Assembly: GCF_001949145.1 (NCBI RefSeq)
Contig: NW_019091430.1
Span: 208,992-219,647 of the forward strand
Direction: 5' to 3'
Source of the DNA: Acanthaster planci
Taxonomy: Eukaryota > Echinodermata > Asteroidea > Valvatida > Acanthasteridae
DNA length: 10,656 nt
Part shown: positions 1 through 7,912 of the stretch, piece by piece
Position numbering within the stretch: the stretch's first letter is position 1
How the letters are laid out: every line of letters begins with the position of its first letter
Program-made: the position numbers and the translations under genes
The notes under the pieces: model-generated
The model's input: the letters and a program-made list of their open reading frames with translations, nothing else
Databases searched by the model: none
Told to the model about the DNA's origin: nothing

Positions 1-130
1 TAGGCAATGATTTGGAAGACTAGACATGCAAACAACTCCGCAAGGAATGTTCAATTTTTATTGATGTCCACAAACCATACCAGAAAGATGCGATTGGCAC
101 ATATGGAAGACCATAGAAAAGCGACTGAGC

Positions 131-637
131 TTGAAGATTTCTTGTAAGTTGGAGCCGATCCTGTCCGACTTGAAAGCTTGCAACTTTGAACTCGAGCAAA
201 TGAAGGTGAAGATACAAGTTCTTGAGCAGAATAATAACGACCTTGCAGCCAAGATGGATAACCTCGAGATCAGAGGTAGACGAAACAACTTTGTTTTCTA
301 CAGGATCCCTGAAGCTATAAAGGAAGGCAGTAAGGAGGACTGTAATCAGCTGATTAAAGAGTTTCTCGTCGATTTTGTCGGTCTGACACCAGCTCCAGAA
401 ATACAACGATGCCATCGCACACCAACAGCCAGACCACCAGGGGATAGCAACCAGAATCCAGGGCCTCGAATGATCCTCGTCGCCTTTCCAGACTTTGTTA
501 CAAGGGAAAGAGTGCGGAAAGCCTGCATCATGAAATTTAAAGGAGATTCATTCAAAGGCGTCAGGATCTTTGTGGCTGAGGACTTGTCGAAACGGGTGTT
601 AACTGCTCGGAAAGCCCAACTGGAGACATTTCCTTGA
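131..637 (+). CDS. L1-type LINE ORF1 protein, fragment
   Basis: This is part of the RNA-binding ORF1 protein of an L1-like retrotransposon, which coats element RNA and acts as a nucleic-acid chaperone. About residues 1-45 form a heptad-like coiled coil. The hallmark junction 'NLEIRGRRNNFVFYRIPE' follows at about 43-60 and opens the RRM-like core. Further conserved features are 'IQRCHR' near 91-96, 'RMILVAFPDF' near 113-122, 'RERVRKA' and 'VAEDLSKRVLTARKAQL' near the end. The first codon is TTG and the frame is open back to base 65, so no true start is visible; the first in-frame ATG is at 200. The real N-terminus is therefore missing or shifted into another frame. The protein stops just after the 'R..QL' motif, where a family member would continue through a C-terminal domain, so it is truncated at both ends. 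No ORF2 follows directly. The family call rests on motifs alone. Confidence 0.85.
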   Translation: MKISCKLEPILSDLKACNFELEQMKVKIQVLEQNNNDLAAKMDNLEIRGRRNNFVFYRIPEAIKEGSKEDCNQLIKEFLVDFVGLTPAPEIQRCHRTPTARPPGDSNQNPGPRMILVAFPDFVTRERVRKACIMKFKGDSFKGVRIFVAEDLSKRVLTARKAQLETFP

Positions 638-1372
638 AGCTTCCTTGAAGTTGACGGTTCAGGTCAGGTTATCACGGTTAAGTGAATTGCTGCAAATGAA
701 ATTTAATTTCGTTTGGCCTCCCGTTTTTCAGGCCTTACAGGTTTTGAATTGTTGCTTCCTATTAAACATGCTTAATAAGTCTCTTTTCGGCAGCTTGCTT
801 TCCTGAATGATCAGAATCGGAAGTGATTTGAGATCCTGGTCTCCACCTTAGGAAAACTGCCGCTCTTTTTGTATCCTCTGCACTAATTACATTTATTTTC
901 ATAGCTTTGAATTTTTTAATTTTCAATTTAATGATTTCTCTTTTTCTTCTTTTTGTTGTTTGCCATAAAGATTTCCTTTTTGCCTGCTTTTGAATATGCT
1001 TATAATCTGGTCACCGAGTACATGCTCACCTTAAGATTGCTTTTACTTGATATACATTGACTAGGAGTCCTTTTTTATTCTGTTACTTGTTCAAACTTTT
1101 AATAATAAAATCTTTGTTTAATTTCTTTGTACTCAAAGTCTCGGAACAATTCTGAACGACAAATCTATTTCTACTTTTACATATTACATAATGTATTAAT
1201 TGTTCACGAAGATTATTAGGTAAACTGGCTAGACAATGATAACATTAACTGATTAATCTCTTGTTCGTCAAGAACGTTTTGGAGCGCTGCCTGTTTGTTA
1301 ATTTATCTCAAACTTCCATTAATAACGAAACATAAGATCAGCAACAACCATGTAGCACGACAGCTTAAATGT
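638..1372. other. Gene-free AT-rich stretch after the ORF1 fragment
   Basis: No coding region is supported here. The sequence is AT-rich with pyrimidine-rich runs, especially around 900-960. That would suit the spacer between ORF1 and ORF2 of an L1-like element, but I could not find the start of an ORF2 endonuclease in any frame. The right part, about 1150-1372, holds nothing I recognise. Confidence 0.5.
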
Positions 1373-2344
1373 TTACCCCAAAATGACATATGTATACATA
1401 TGCAGCAAGGTATCAGACGGAGAGAACCCCCCCTGCTTTGTGTTGGTCATTGTCTCGCAGGAATCTGGGGAAATCCTTTCAGACATCTTGGGGGGATGTG
1501 TTAAGTAAAAATAGCCTGGAATGTGTATAGGGATTGGACATGTTGGGGGGGTACCCCTCGGTCTCATTTCTTGCTGGGTATAAGAGTATAAATGCAACGC
1601 TTTGTGAGACAGCCATTGTTCGGAGAGAAAGAACGCTTTCCCATTAAAATGACGTGAAAGATGAACCATGATTGCAAATCCGCCTTCGCTTCCAAATTCA
1701 GGCGGATTCGGTGACGGGGGCTTTCTCATCCCAATAGTTAGATTGATCAGCCGTCTTAAGAAGGCTCGACCGGGTTTTACCACCTTACATGCGAAATTCA
1801 GCAACTCTATTAGAGATTGGAGCTCTTTAAGGGTGGTTTTGTTTTTCAGGAGTGTGGCTTCAATGACGTTAATGGCTTTGAATATTTTGTCCTCAGGCAA
1901 CCGAGCTTCCATGGCCGCTGCGTCCAGCTCAATTCCCGCGAATGTAAGAAAAGGGGATGGTCCCTCAGTTTTGTCAGGCGCAAGAAAAATCCCGACGCTT
2001 GCACACATGCTCTGGAAATTTGCCAGGTCCTTTTTCCCGCTGTCAAACGAATGGGAAATGATAAGGAAGTCATCCAGAATATGCACGAAAGCAGGAATTT
2101 CAAGTTTATGAAGCGCCATCCACTCGACCGCGGAGCTAAACTTTTCGAAGATAGAGCAGCTCGACCGGCAACCCATTGGTACCATTGGTAGTGTTTTGTC
2201 ATAATAAAATAGCCCGTCCCACTTGAGGCACGATTGAACTGGCACGATTTTGAACGCAGATTTGATGTCTACCTTCGAAAGAAAACTGCTAGGCGCCATG
2301 CGGCATAATAATGCGATCGCATCTTGTGACCTTTCCCGAATCAT
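1373..2344 (-). CDS. DIRS-type reverse transcriptase, truncated, with RNase H start
   Basis: This fragment copies element RNA into DNA in DIRS-order retrotransposons. Visible motifs in order are 'SKVDIKSAFKIVPV' at about residues 23-36 (first catalytic Asp), 'PMGCRSSCSIFEKF' at 56-69, 'ILDDFLI' at 89-95 (the YxDD-box equivalent), 'FAGIELD' at 135-141, 'LKELQSLIELLNFAC' at 172-186 and 'PGRAFLRRL' at 191-199. 'FNGKAFFLSEQWLSHKALHLY' at 233-253 leads into RNase H. Similarity stops near residue 256 (about base 1578), where the RNase H catalytic 'TDA' motif should follow; the last 65 or so residues look like run-on translation. The N-terminus also lacks roughly the first third of an RT domain. The ATG at 2344 overlaps the upstream hydrolase stop, but the frame is open further upstream, so this start is probably accidental. 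The region near 205-225 also looks rearranged compared with the family. Confidence 0.85.
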   Translation of the reverse strand: MIRERSQDAIALLCRMAPSSFLSKVDIKSAFKIVPVQSCLKWDGLFYYDKTLPMVPMGCRSSCSIFEKFSSAVEWMALHKLEIPAFVHILDDFLIISHSFDSGKKDLANFQSMCASVGIFLAPDKTEGPSPFLTFAGIELDAAAMEARLPEDKIFKAINVIEATLLKNKTTLKELQSLIELLNFACKVVKPGRAFLRRLINLTIGMRKPPSPNPPEFGSEGGFAIMVHLSRHFNGKAFFLSEQWLSHKALHLYSYTQQEMRPRGTPPTCPIPIHIPGYFYLTHPPKMSERISPDSCETMTNTKQGGFSPSDTLLHMYTYVILG

Positions 2345-2700
2345 TTTTGCGGTGCATCCGCCACCGTTAGAGGATCATCCGAGACGCTGCGATCGTTACT
2401 GCCACACTGCAAAATGACTATATCTGGAGACTGTGCTGTAATCTGAGCGATGTTGCTTTGCACATGGTGGACCTTCCAACCCCCTTTACACACGTATGAA
2501 ACTTGTACGTCCATTCGGCCAAAATTACTCGAAAAAGCAGGATCAGTTTGTCGTTGTATAGCTTGCTCAAGCCTTCTGACAGATGATTGGCCAACGATGG
2601 ATACCTGCCATTGTTTGGCTTCTTGGTGAGTAACGTGTTCTGAACCAGAGCCCATTTCCATCCCACCCGACAGTAATTTAGGCTCCGCGTTCATTCGCAC
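2341..2700 (-). CDS. SGNH/GDSL-like hydrolase domain, C-terminally truncated
   Basis: This is the N-terminal half of an SGNH-hydrolase-like domain of the sort carried by Ngaro-type retroelements; its substrate and role there are unknown. After about 30 variable residues come block I, 'VSIVGQSSVRRLEQAI' at 33-48 with the putative nucleophile Ser39 in a GQS rather than GDS context, the block II glycine in 'KGGWKV' at 72-77, and block III 'PDIVILQCGSND' at 92-103 containing GxND. The C-terminal catalytic D-x-x-H block is absent because the ORF ends at residue 119, so this copy cannot be a working hydrolase. Its TGA overlaps the ATG of the reverse transcriptase ORF (ATGA at 2341-2344). I read that as the scar of an internal deletion. 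An alternative is a host esterase pseudogene, but the adjoining DIRS RT on the same strand argues against it. Confidence 0.75.
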   Translation of the reverse strand: MRMNAEPKLLSGGMEMGSGSEHVTHQEAKQWQVSIVGQSSVRRLEQAIQRQTDPAFSSNFGRMDVQVSYVCKGGWKVHHVQSNIAQITAQSPDIVILQCGSNDRSVSDDPLTVADAPQK

Positions 2701-2752
2701 AACATGTAACGTTACGTGTATGGTATATGCTTATGCCCCTCGGCAGACAGAG

Positions 2753-2858
2753 GGAAAACGTGGTTTGATCCTGTTTCTAAAACAACAGGAGACAGTGGAT
2801 CTCGTGGAAAACGTGGTTTGATCCTGTTTCTAAAACAACAGGAGACAGTGGATCTCAT
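2753..2858. repeat. Two tandem 53-bp repeats, each with a hairpin
   Basis: Copy one covers 2753-2805 and copy two 2806-2858. They differ at only one base (G at 2804 against A at 2857), so the duplication looks recent compared with the decay around it. Each copy holds the inverted repeat CCTGTT / AACAGG separated by 8 bases. It sits upstream of the hydrolase ORF on the minus strand, in what would be the leader or spacer of the DIRS-like element. Confidence 0.95.
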
Positions 2859-3015
2859 GACCCAAATTTACCTGCTGGTCTGTGACAAACTATAGCATCA
2901 AGGATGACACCTCCAGTCTCCAGATCCAAAATAGATGAGCACCAAAAAAAAGCAGAAAAAATTCGGATAATGAAAGGTTTTTCTTCGACACACTGCAGGC
3001 AAAATGTTGTTACGG

Positions 3016-3201
3016 TTAAAACTTTGGGCTAATCGTGTGCCTTTCGCGATTCGACGCGTGACAGAATTGTTTTAGCCAGTGAAAGCTTTCCGCCTTCAGG
3101 TGTCTCACACATTTTAAGGGACCGTTTTGTGTGGTGTTTACTTTTACAATTTGACCACAGTGAAGGCACGGCCCGGAAAAACCTCGGCGATTGCGCGCCA
3201 T
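3016..3201 (-). CDS. Small Cys/His-rich ORF, possible element gag-like N-terminus
   Basis: This 61-residue ORF starts with an ATG and a basic N-terminus. C12-L-H-C15 is followed by C31-V-R-H34, giving a C-x2-C-x15-C-x2-H spacing that could bind zinc; the rest is basic. I do not recognise it as a named family. It lies on the same strand as, and upstream of, the hydrolase and RT fragments, where a gag-like first ORF of a DIRS/Ngaro element would be expected, so a truncated element protein is my best guess. It is short enough to be a chance ORF, and I see no continuation after its stop. Confidence 0.35.
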   Translation of the reverse strand: MARNRRGFSGPCLHCGQIVKVNTTQNGPLKCVRHLKAESFHWLKQFCHASNRERHTISPKF

Positions 3202-3253
3202 AAACTAGATTAAACGTGCGTATCGTTTAATCTTCATTTACCAGACTCTTAAC

Positions 3254-4494
3254 AGTTGGGGATCTAGACATCTGTCCTTAATTGGGAAAATTCGTGTCAT
3301 AAAATCTCTCCTTTTGCCACAATTTGCTTTATTTCTTCTCTGTTCTTTGTATCAAAATACCTACCTCAATTCTTTAAAGAATTGGAAAAAATATTTTTAA
3401 AAATTCATCTGGAATAATGGAAATGATAGAGTGAAATGGAAAATTATGTACACAGATTATTCTTTGGGAGTCTTCGTATGATAGATCCTTTAATTTTCTG
3501 TCAAGCTCAAAAAATGGCTTCGGTTAAGAAACTGCTAGATGATTCCTATGACAGTTTATGGAAAACTACAGAAATTGATTCTTTTTTTAACTTTCACCCT
3601 AATTTTGACATTTTGGGAAAATCTAATCCTTCTGAGAATATTTTGGGTGAAATAAAAAACACTCATGTTGCGTACTTTATTAGGACATGGACCTTCTTCA
3701 GGGAAAAGGCTATTATTGATATGGGCTTCGAATTAACTGATTTCTCCTTTTCGGAAATTCCGTGGTTTAAGAGGCATATTCGTTCTAAATCAAAGCCATA
3801 TAATATTTCCTTTAAAGACAGAAGGAAGTATAACACTTTGCTCAATTGTATTCCTCATGATTTTTTTTTAGATAAGCAACTGAAGGGCGATGATTTAGTG
3901 ACGGTGTTAAAAATAACCTTCTCATGTCGAAGAAAGTGTCTGAGTATACTTACAATATAATGACTGATAAACCCACCCCAGAAAAATAAAAGATTTTTTT
4001 GGAATAGTTCTTTAAATACAAACTTGGAAAATGAGCATTTTAAGGTGATTCATACACATAACTTTAAATGTACAATTGAAACCAAATTAAGAGCTTTTTA
4101 TTTTAAGATGTTTCATGGGGCTATCACCTTCAGTAACTTTCTTTTTTAAATTGGAAGAAAGGTTTCTCCTGACTGTACTTTTTGTGATTGATGTCCTGAA
4201 ACATTGATTCATATTTTTTATGAGTGTGATCATGTTTCACCCATCTTGTCAGACCTTGTCTTTTATCAACCAAAATCTCAAAAACCCAATTCAGTTTGGA
4301 AAATTTGAATTCTTTTTTGGAGTTCCCCATAACAAATTTTTGACTTGTCTTTTTCTTTGTACTAAGTTTTCTTTATGTAGGTGTAAATGCTTTCCTTTTT
4401 GGGGTTAAAACAATTTTTGCAAAATCAATATCATATTGAATATAAGATTGCTGTCAACATTCAAACCCTTAGTCTTCATCATAAAAAAAATTGA
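3254..4494 (+). pseudogene. L1-type LINE ORF2, C-terminal part, inactivated
   Basis: This is the region downstream of the reverse transcriptase core of an L1-like ORF2, split over several frames. The first segment (3257 to about 3465) has 'LIGKIRVIKSLLLPQF' and 'KFIWNNGNDRVKWK', with a stop inside it. A frameshift near 3466 leads to 'GSLRMIDPLIFCQAQKM' and an open stretch to about 3905. Another shift follows, then 'CTIETKLRAFYFKMFHGAI' at about 4069-4125. A zinc-knuckle-like C-x2-C-x8-H-x4-C follows, with codons at 4174, 4183, 4210 and 4225 and two stops nearby (one inside it). The C-terminal part runs on to about 4400, shifts frame once more and ends at TGA 4492-4494. The endonuclease and catalytic RT core are missing, as in a 5'-truncated LINE insertion. 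The longest intact stretch is 3436-3960. It is long dead; the family call is firm from the motif order. Confidence 0.88.
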
Positions 4495-4504
4495 AATTTT
4501 AATT

Positions 4505-6383
4505 TTAATTCTGTAAACCCCATGCAATTATTTCAAACGTATGAACGCATTCCCTTCTAGAAGCGAGCGAGGACAATTTAAAAATGCGCAATGTATCAGG
4601 GTACTCCATCCCCATTCTCTTCTGCTTAGCATTCTAGTTGCTCTACGTTGAATTGTCTCTACTTTGTCAATAAGATTCTTAAAATACAGGTACCAAATAG
4701 GCTGGCCATATTCAAGAACAGGAAGAACCAGAGCCTTGTAGAAAGCAAGAAGGGCATGTTGAGAGAGATCTTGAGTAATACTAAAAGTGAAACCCAGCAG
4801 TTTGTTAGCTTTAGTTGTAATAAACTTAAAATGGTCCTCCAAGGGGATTTTATCATTAACAACACCGAGGTATTTGTAGTAATAAACCACTTCAAGAGGA
4901 ATTGTACCTTATGTATAATCAGGTTTTTGGAGTTTTTACACCATGTGATTCGCATAACCTTGGTTATCTTGACATTCAGATCCATTCTGTTTTGCTCACA
5001 CCATGTATTTGTTCTATTAAGATCATTCTGAACTGTGACATCATCTCGGTGGGAATGGATTGGTTTAGAGTATCATCAACAAATAATAAGATGGCAGAAA
5101 CCATGTAACTTGGGTGATCATTAATGAACAAGTCGAGTAAAAATGATCCAAGAGAACGCTGCCCTGGGAGACACCAGACTAAACGGGAAACCAGGAGGAG
5201 TAAGAACCTTGAAACCGAACCTTTTGTTGTCTACCAGTGATATATTTCTGAGCCACTGCCAGATATTACCAGATATGTTATATTGATGGGCTAATTGATG
5301 GGCTAGTTTATGAAATGGAATGTCATGAGGCAGAACATCAACTGCATTAGCAAAGTCTAAAAAACTGCATCAATTCTAGGAGGGTGTGTTTGTCAAGAAT
5401 ATTCAGCCAAGTATTTTTGACGCTTAAAGTTGACTTACACAAGAGCGACCCTTCACAAAACCATGCTTATCTCGAGAAATCAACATATTGTCCTTTAAGT
5501 GGTTTCTAATTTTCTCAGCAATGAGTGACTCGATGATCTCACAAAAAAATTGAAGTCAAAGCAATGGGTCTGTAATTAGAGATGCAACTTGGATCGGCAG
5601 ATTTAAGAACAGGGGTAATATTGGCACACTTCTACATACTAGGCAATGAACCGGATCTTAGAGACATATTCCAGAAATTGCTGAGAACTGGGGAAATTGT
5701 GCTAAAACAAGATTTAAGTAGTTTAGGAGCGATTCCATTCGGACCGGGAGATTTGTTATTGGATACATTAGAAATGACTCTTTCGATGTCACAGCCTCTA
5801 TAAACGTGATGGTATCCACAGTTTGGATAGGAAAAAAGAATCACATTTGGGGGCACTGTCGGCAAATCCATGTGCGAGGGAACAATGACTGACTGAAAAT
5901 ACTCCCCAAAGAGCTGAGAAATAAATTCATGTTTGTGTATCGTGTTGCCATTGTGGGAGATAACAGAAGCGGAAAGGTTTCTTTAGCTGCGCAAAAAGGA
6001 GAAAAATCGTTTCTTGTTACCCGATGATTTTGTAAATAAGTCATCCACATACTTTGAATAAGAAATATTCACAGCCTTTTGACTTTATTGCGAGCTTTTT
6101 GTACAATTCCCACTTGTCACTTCTACCAACGTTTTTTGCTGACCGAAAGGCAGAATGTTTCTGAGAGATAAGTTGTCGGGTTGTATTATCAATTCAAGGG
6201 CAAGTTCTTTTGGAAAGCCGTTTTTTTATGGGGTATTGCATCACGAGCTGCTGCACCAAAAAGATCTAGAAAACCATTCCACGCATCATCAAACTCAGTG
6301 ACATCTAAAAACAAGTTCCAGGGCTCATTCGAAATCTTGAGGCTTTCCACATCTATTGCCGAAAGCAGATCCTTGGGCTTACA
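4505..6383 (-). pseudogene. Jockey/CR1-type LINE ORF2, 5'-truncated and inactivated
   Basis: This is the reverse transcriptase protein of a non-LTR retrotransposon, read in broken frames on the minus strand. In order it shows a linker ('EPWNLFLDV', 'WNGFLDLFGAAARDAIPHKK') at about 6340-6225 and 'EFISQLFGEYFQ' near 5925-5890. RT motifs follow: 'NKSPGPNGIAPKLLK' at about 5757-5713, 'NYRPIALTS' at about 5577-5551, and a catalytic box 'FVDD' at 5083-5072, where most relatives have FADD. 'YLGV' is at 4872-4861, 'LEYGQPIW' near 4713-4690 and 'RRATRM' near 4647-4630. A frameshift near 4630 leads to 'YPDTLRIFKLSSLASRREC' and a natural-looking end at TAA 4507-4505. Further frameshifts lie near 4870 and around 5100-5550. 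The apurinic endonuclease domain is absent, so the copy is 5'-truncated near 6383. Clade assignment beyond Jockey/CR1 supergroup is not possible by eye. Confidence 0.88.
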
Positions 6384-6780
6384 TGGGCAGGTCAGGTCAG
6401 GTCTTGCACGTTGCCATTCTCCAAACAGCGGGATGTGTCAGTATCGAGGCCCTAATCGTTCAATGATCGCTCCGCTAGATCGGACACATCAGCCCCATGT
6501 CTAAGGACCGACTTCCCCGTATGCTGCTCTATAGTGAGCTTTCAACCGGACACAGTACCGTTGGTGGGCAGAAGGACCATTCGAAAGTGCGCAGTCCAAT
6601 CCTCTCACCTAGAGCAGCTCGTTAAAGACCAGGTTGCGTGGTGGTTTGCATGTCACGATACTGTTAATCACTTTGGCTAAGTACGGGCGGTTTGTCCTCG
6701 AAGGTTCAGCTCGATTTACTGTTCGTGGGTCGGTCGCTCGGAACACATCGTTCGTAGTAAGTGGCAAGTAACATGGAGTC
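6384..6780. other. Unassigned GC-richer block with long inverted pairings
   Basis: No coding region is supported. A triple CAGGT repeat sits at about 6391-6406. GATGTGTC at 6432-6439 pairs perfectly with GACACATC at 6483-6490. CTGCTCTA at 6524-6531 and GTGAG at 6534-6538 pair with TAGAGCAG at 6610-6617 and CTCAC at 6604-6608, a 13-bp helix with one small internal loop. Inside it, CAAC..CCGTTG can form a further short helix. The base composition is unlike the AT-rich flanks. It could be a structured RNA, part of an unknown repeat's non-coding region, or the flank into which the neighbouring LINE inserted. I do not recognise it as any standard RNA gene. Confidence 0.45.
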
Positions 6781-7285
6781 GTCCATGCACTTTCTTCAAG
6801 GGTTAATTTTTTTGAGTGTTTGAAAACATAGCTGAATTATTTTCCATTTATAAAAGAGCATCCATTTCAGAGTTATGGAACATTAGTAATATTAATTTTG
6901 TAAAATTTCCATTGTCTCCGGCTTTGTAAGCCATCTCGCTCCATTTTGTGGTGTGTGATCCTGCTCCCTAAACACTATCACCACCGATACAAAAGTGACC
7001 GTCAATGCCAAAGAAGGACCTGTTTCTTACTTAGGTCGTAAGTAAAATGAGTGACAGAGCTTAACGTTTTTGTACTTTTATTAGACTTCGTCAGAGCCAC
7101 AAAACGTAACAGGACTGACCCGTATAATGATGCGGATCTAGGTGTTATGTACATGTTGTCGGAATCAAAGATCATATAGCGCCGCGTAGCGGCGCAAGAA
7201 TCTGCGTAAAACGTTATAATCGCATGGTCCCGTTTGGGTAGCATACGCCTGCGCAGTGCATGTTATGCAACAGGTGCGGGCGCCT
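6781..7285. other. Gene-free stretch with short perfect hairpins
   Basis: No gene is seen. Two perfect short hairpins stand out: TTACTTA / TAAGTAA at 7027-7033 and 7039-7045 with a 5-base loop, and GCGCCGC / GCGGCGC at 7179-7185 and 7189-7195 with a 3-base loop. The rest, 6781-7000, is plain AT-rich sequence. Confidence 0.5.
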
Positions 7286-7294
7286 CATCACGCA

Positions 7295-7313
7295 TAGCCT
7301 TTGATCAAGGCGC
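7295..7313 (+). repeat. Left terminal inverted repeat of the MITE
   Basis: This 19-bp outer core is identical, in reverse complement, to 7913-7931. The weaker inverted similarity extends inward to about 7363. Confidence 0.9.
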
Positions 7314-7912
7314 CAGCGGCGAAATTGATAGTCAAGACCACACGACGAACTGCATGCAAGCCCGATTTTTTTAAAAACTTCGCATTCGCATGCAGCAGCC
7401 GAGATGTGTGTGTCTTGGACTGTGCGCGCCGCCGCAAGCGCCTTTGGAGCCTTGTTTCCAGTGGTTTATCTGCGCCAGATGGTTTATCTGAGTTATTCAA
7501 TATGCTAATGTTTGTGAATTATTCACATTTCTCTGAACTAATCGTGTTTTGGTGGCTACATTTGCTGCGGTTTCAATTTGTCGATCGGAATCCCAAGCTT
7601 CGGTGCTGCATACTTGAGGCAATTCTGGAAGAGATTGTCGTCTAGAGCTTACACCACTGCCAGAAAGGTCACCGTGTTGCCATTGTAATGGATGAATAAT
7701 TATATTACATGCGCCTCAGAGGCGATCGTTTTGATTGGTGGAGACTGATGCATACGCATATGCGGTAGCAAAACATAAGCACGTAAGGCGGAACTCCGAA
7801 GGCGTTCGGGGCATGCGTGCAGTTCGTCGTGTAGCCTTTCTTCATGCGTTGGCTTGGTGCTTAAACTAGTCTCCAGCTCCTCGCTCTTAAGCGACTGTCC
7901 ATTTCGCCGCGA

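Larger units (their letters stand above)
1373..3201 (-). mobile_element. Degenerate DIRS/Ngaro-like retrotransposon
   Basis: Three minus-strand ORFs lie in one order: a small Cys/His-rich ORF (3201-3016), an SGNH hydrolase fragment (2700-2341) and a DIRS-type reverse transcriptase (2344-1373). Ngaro-type members of the tyrosine-recombinase retrotransposons are known to carry a hydrolase domain as well as RT/RNase H, which is the reason for grouping these pieces. The element is clearly incomplete: the second half of the hydrolase, the start of the RT, most of RNase H and the whole tyrosine recombinase are not visible. I could not define terminal repeats. The outer limits given are the outermost ORF ends and not proven element ends. 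Including the 3016-3201 ORF is an inference from position and strand. Confidence 0.65.

Noticed and set aside
64-151. Possible N-terminal ORF1 segment in another frame, from ATG at 64
   Set aside because: It reads as a plausible charged, helical stretch up to a stop, and could be the true N-terminal part before a frameshift, but there is no motif to confirm it.
20-415. Minus-strand ORF of 131 residues
   Set aside because: It is the antisense shadow of the L1 ORF1 fragment and has no recognisable motif.
1677-1708. Perfect inverted repeat AATCCGCC / GGCGGATT
   Set aside because: It lies within the RT reading frame in a rearranged part and has no sign of independent function.
1668-2191. Plus-strand ORFs across the DIRS region
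   Set aside because: They overlap the conserved minus-strand RT motifs and are shadows of that frame.
6181-6504. Plus-strand ORF of 107 residues
   Set aside because: Most of it is antisense to the LINE linker region, and the rest runs into the hairpin-rich block; no domain is seen.
6847-6854. TATAAAA-like motif
   Set aside because: Common by chance in AT-rich DNA, with no gene downstream to support a promoter.
7301-7645. Plus-strand ORF inside the MITE, and the opposing ORF 7288-7500
   Set aside because: They start within the terminal inverted repeat, overlap each other on opposite strands and show no transposase motif.
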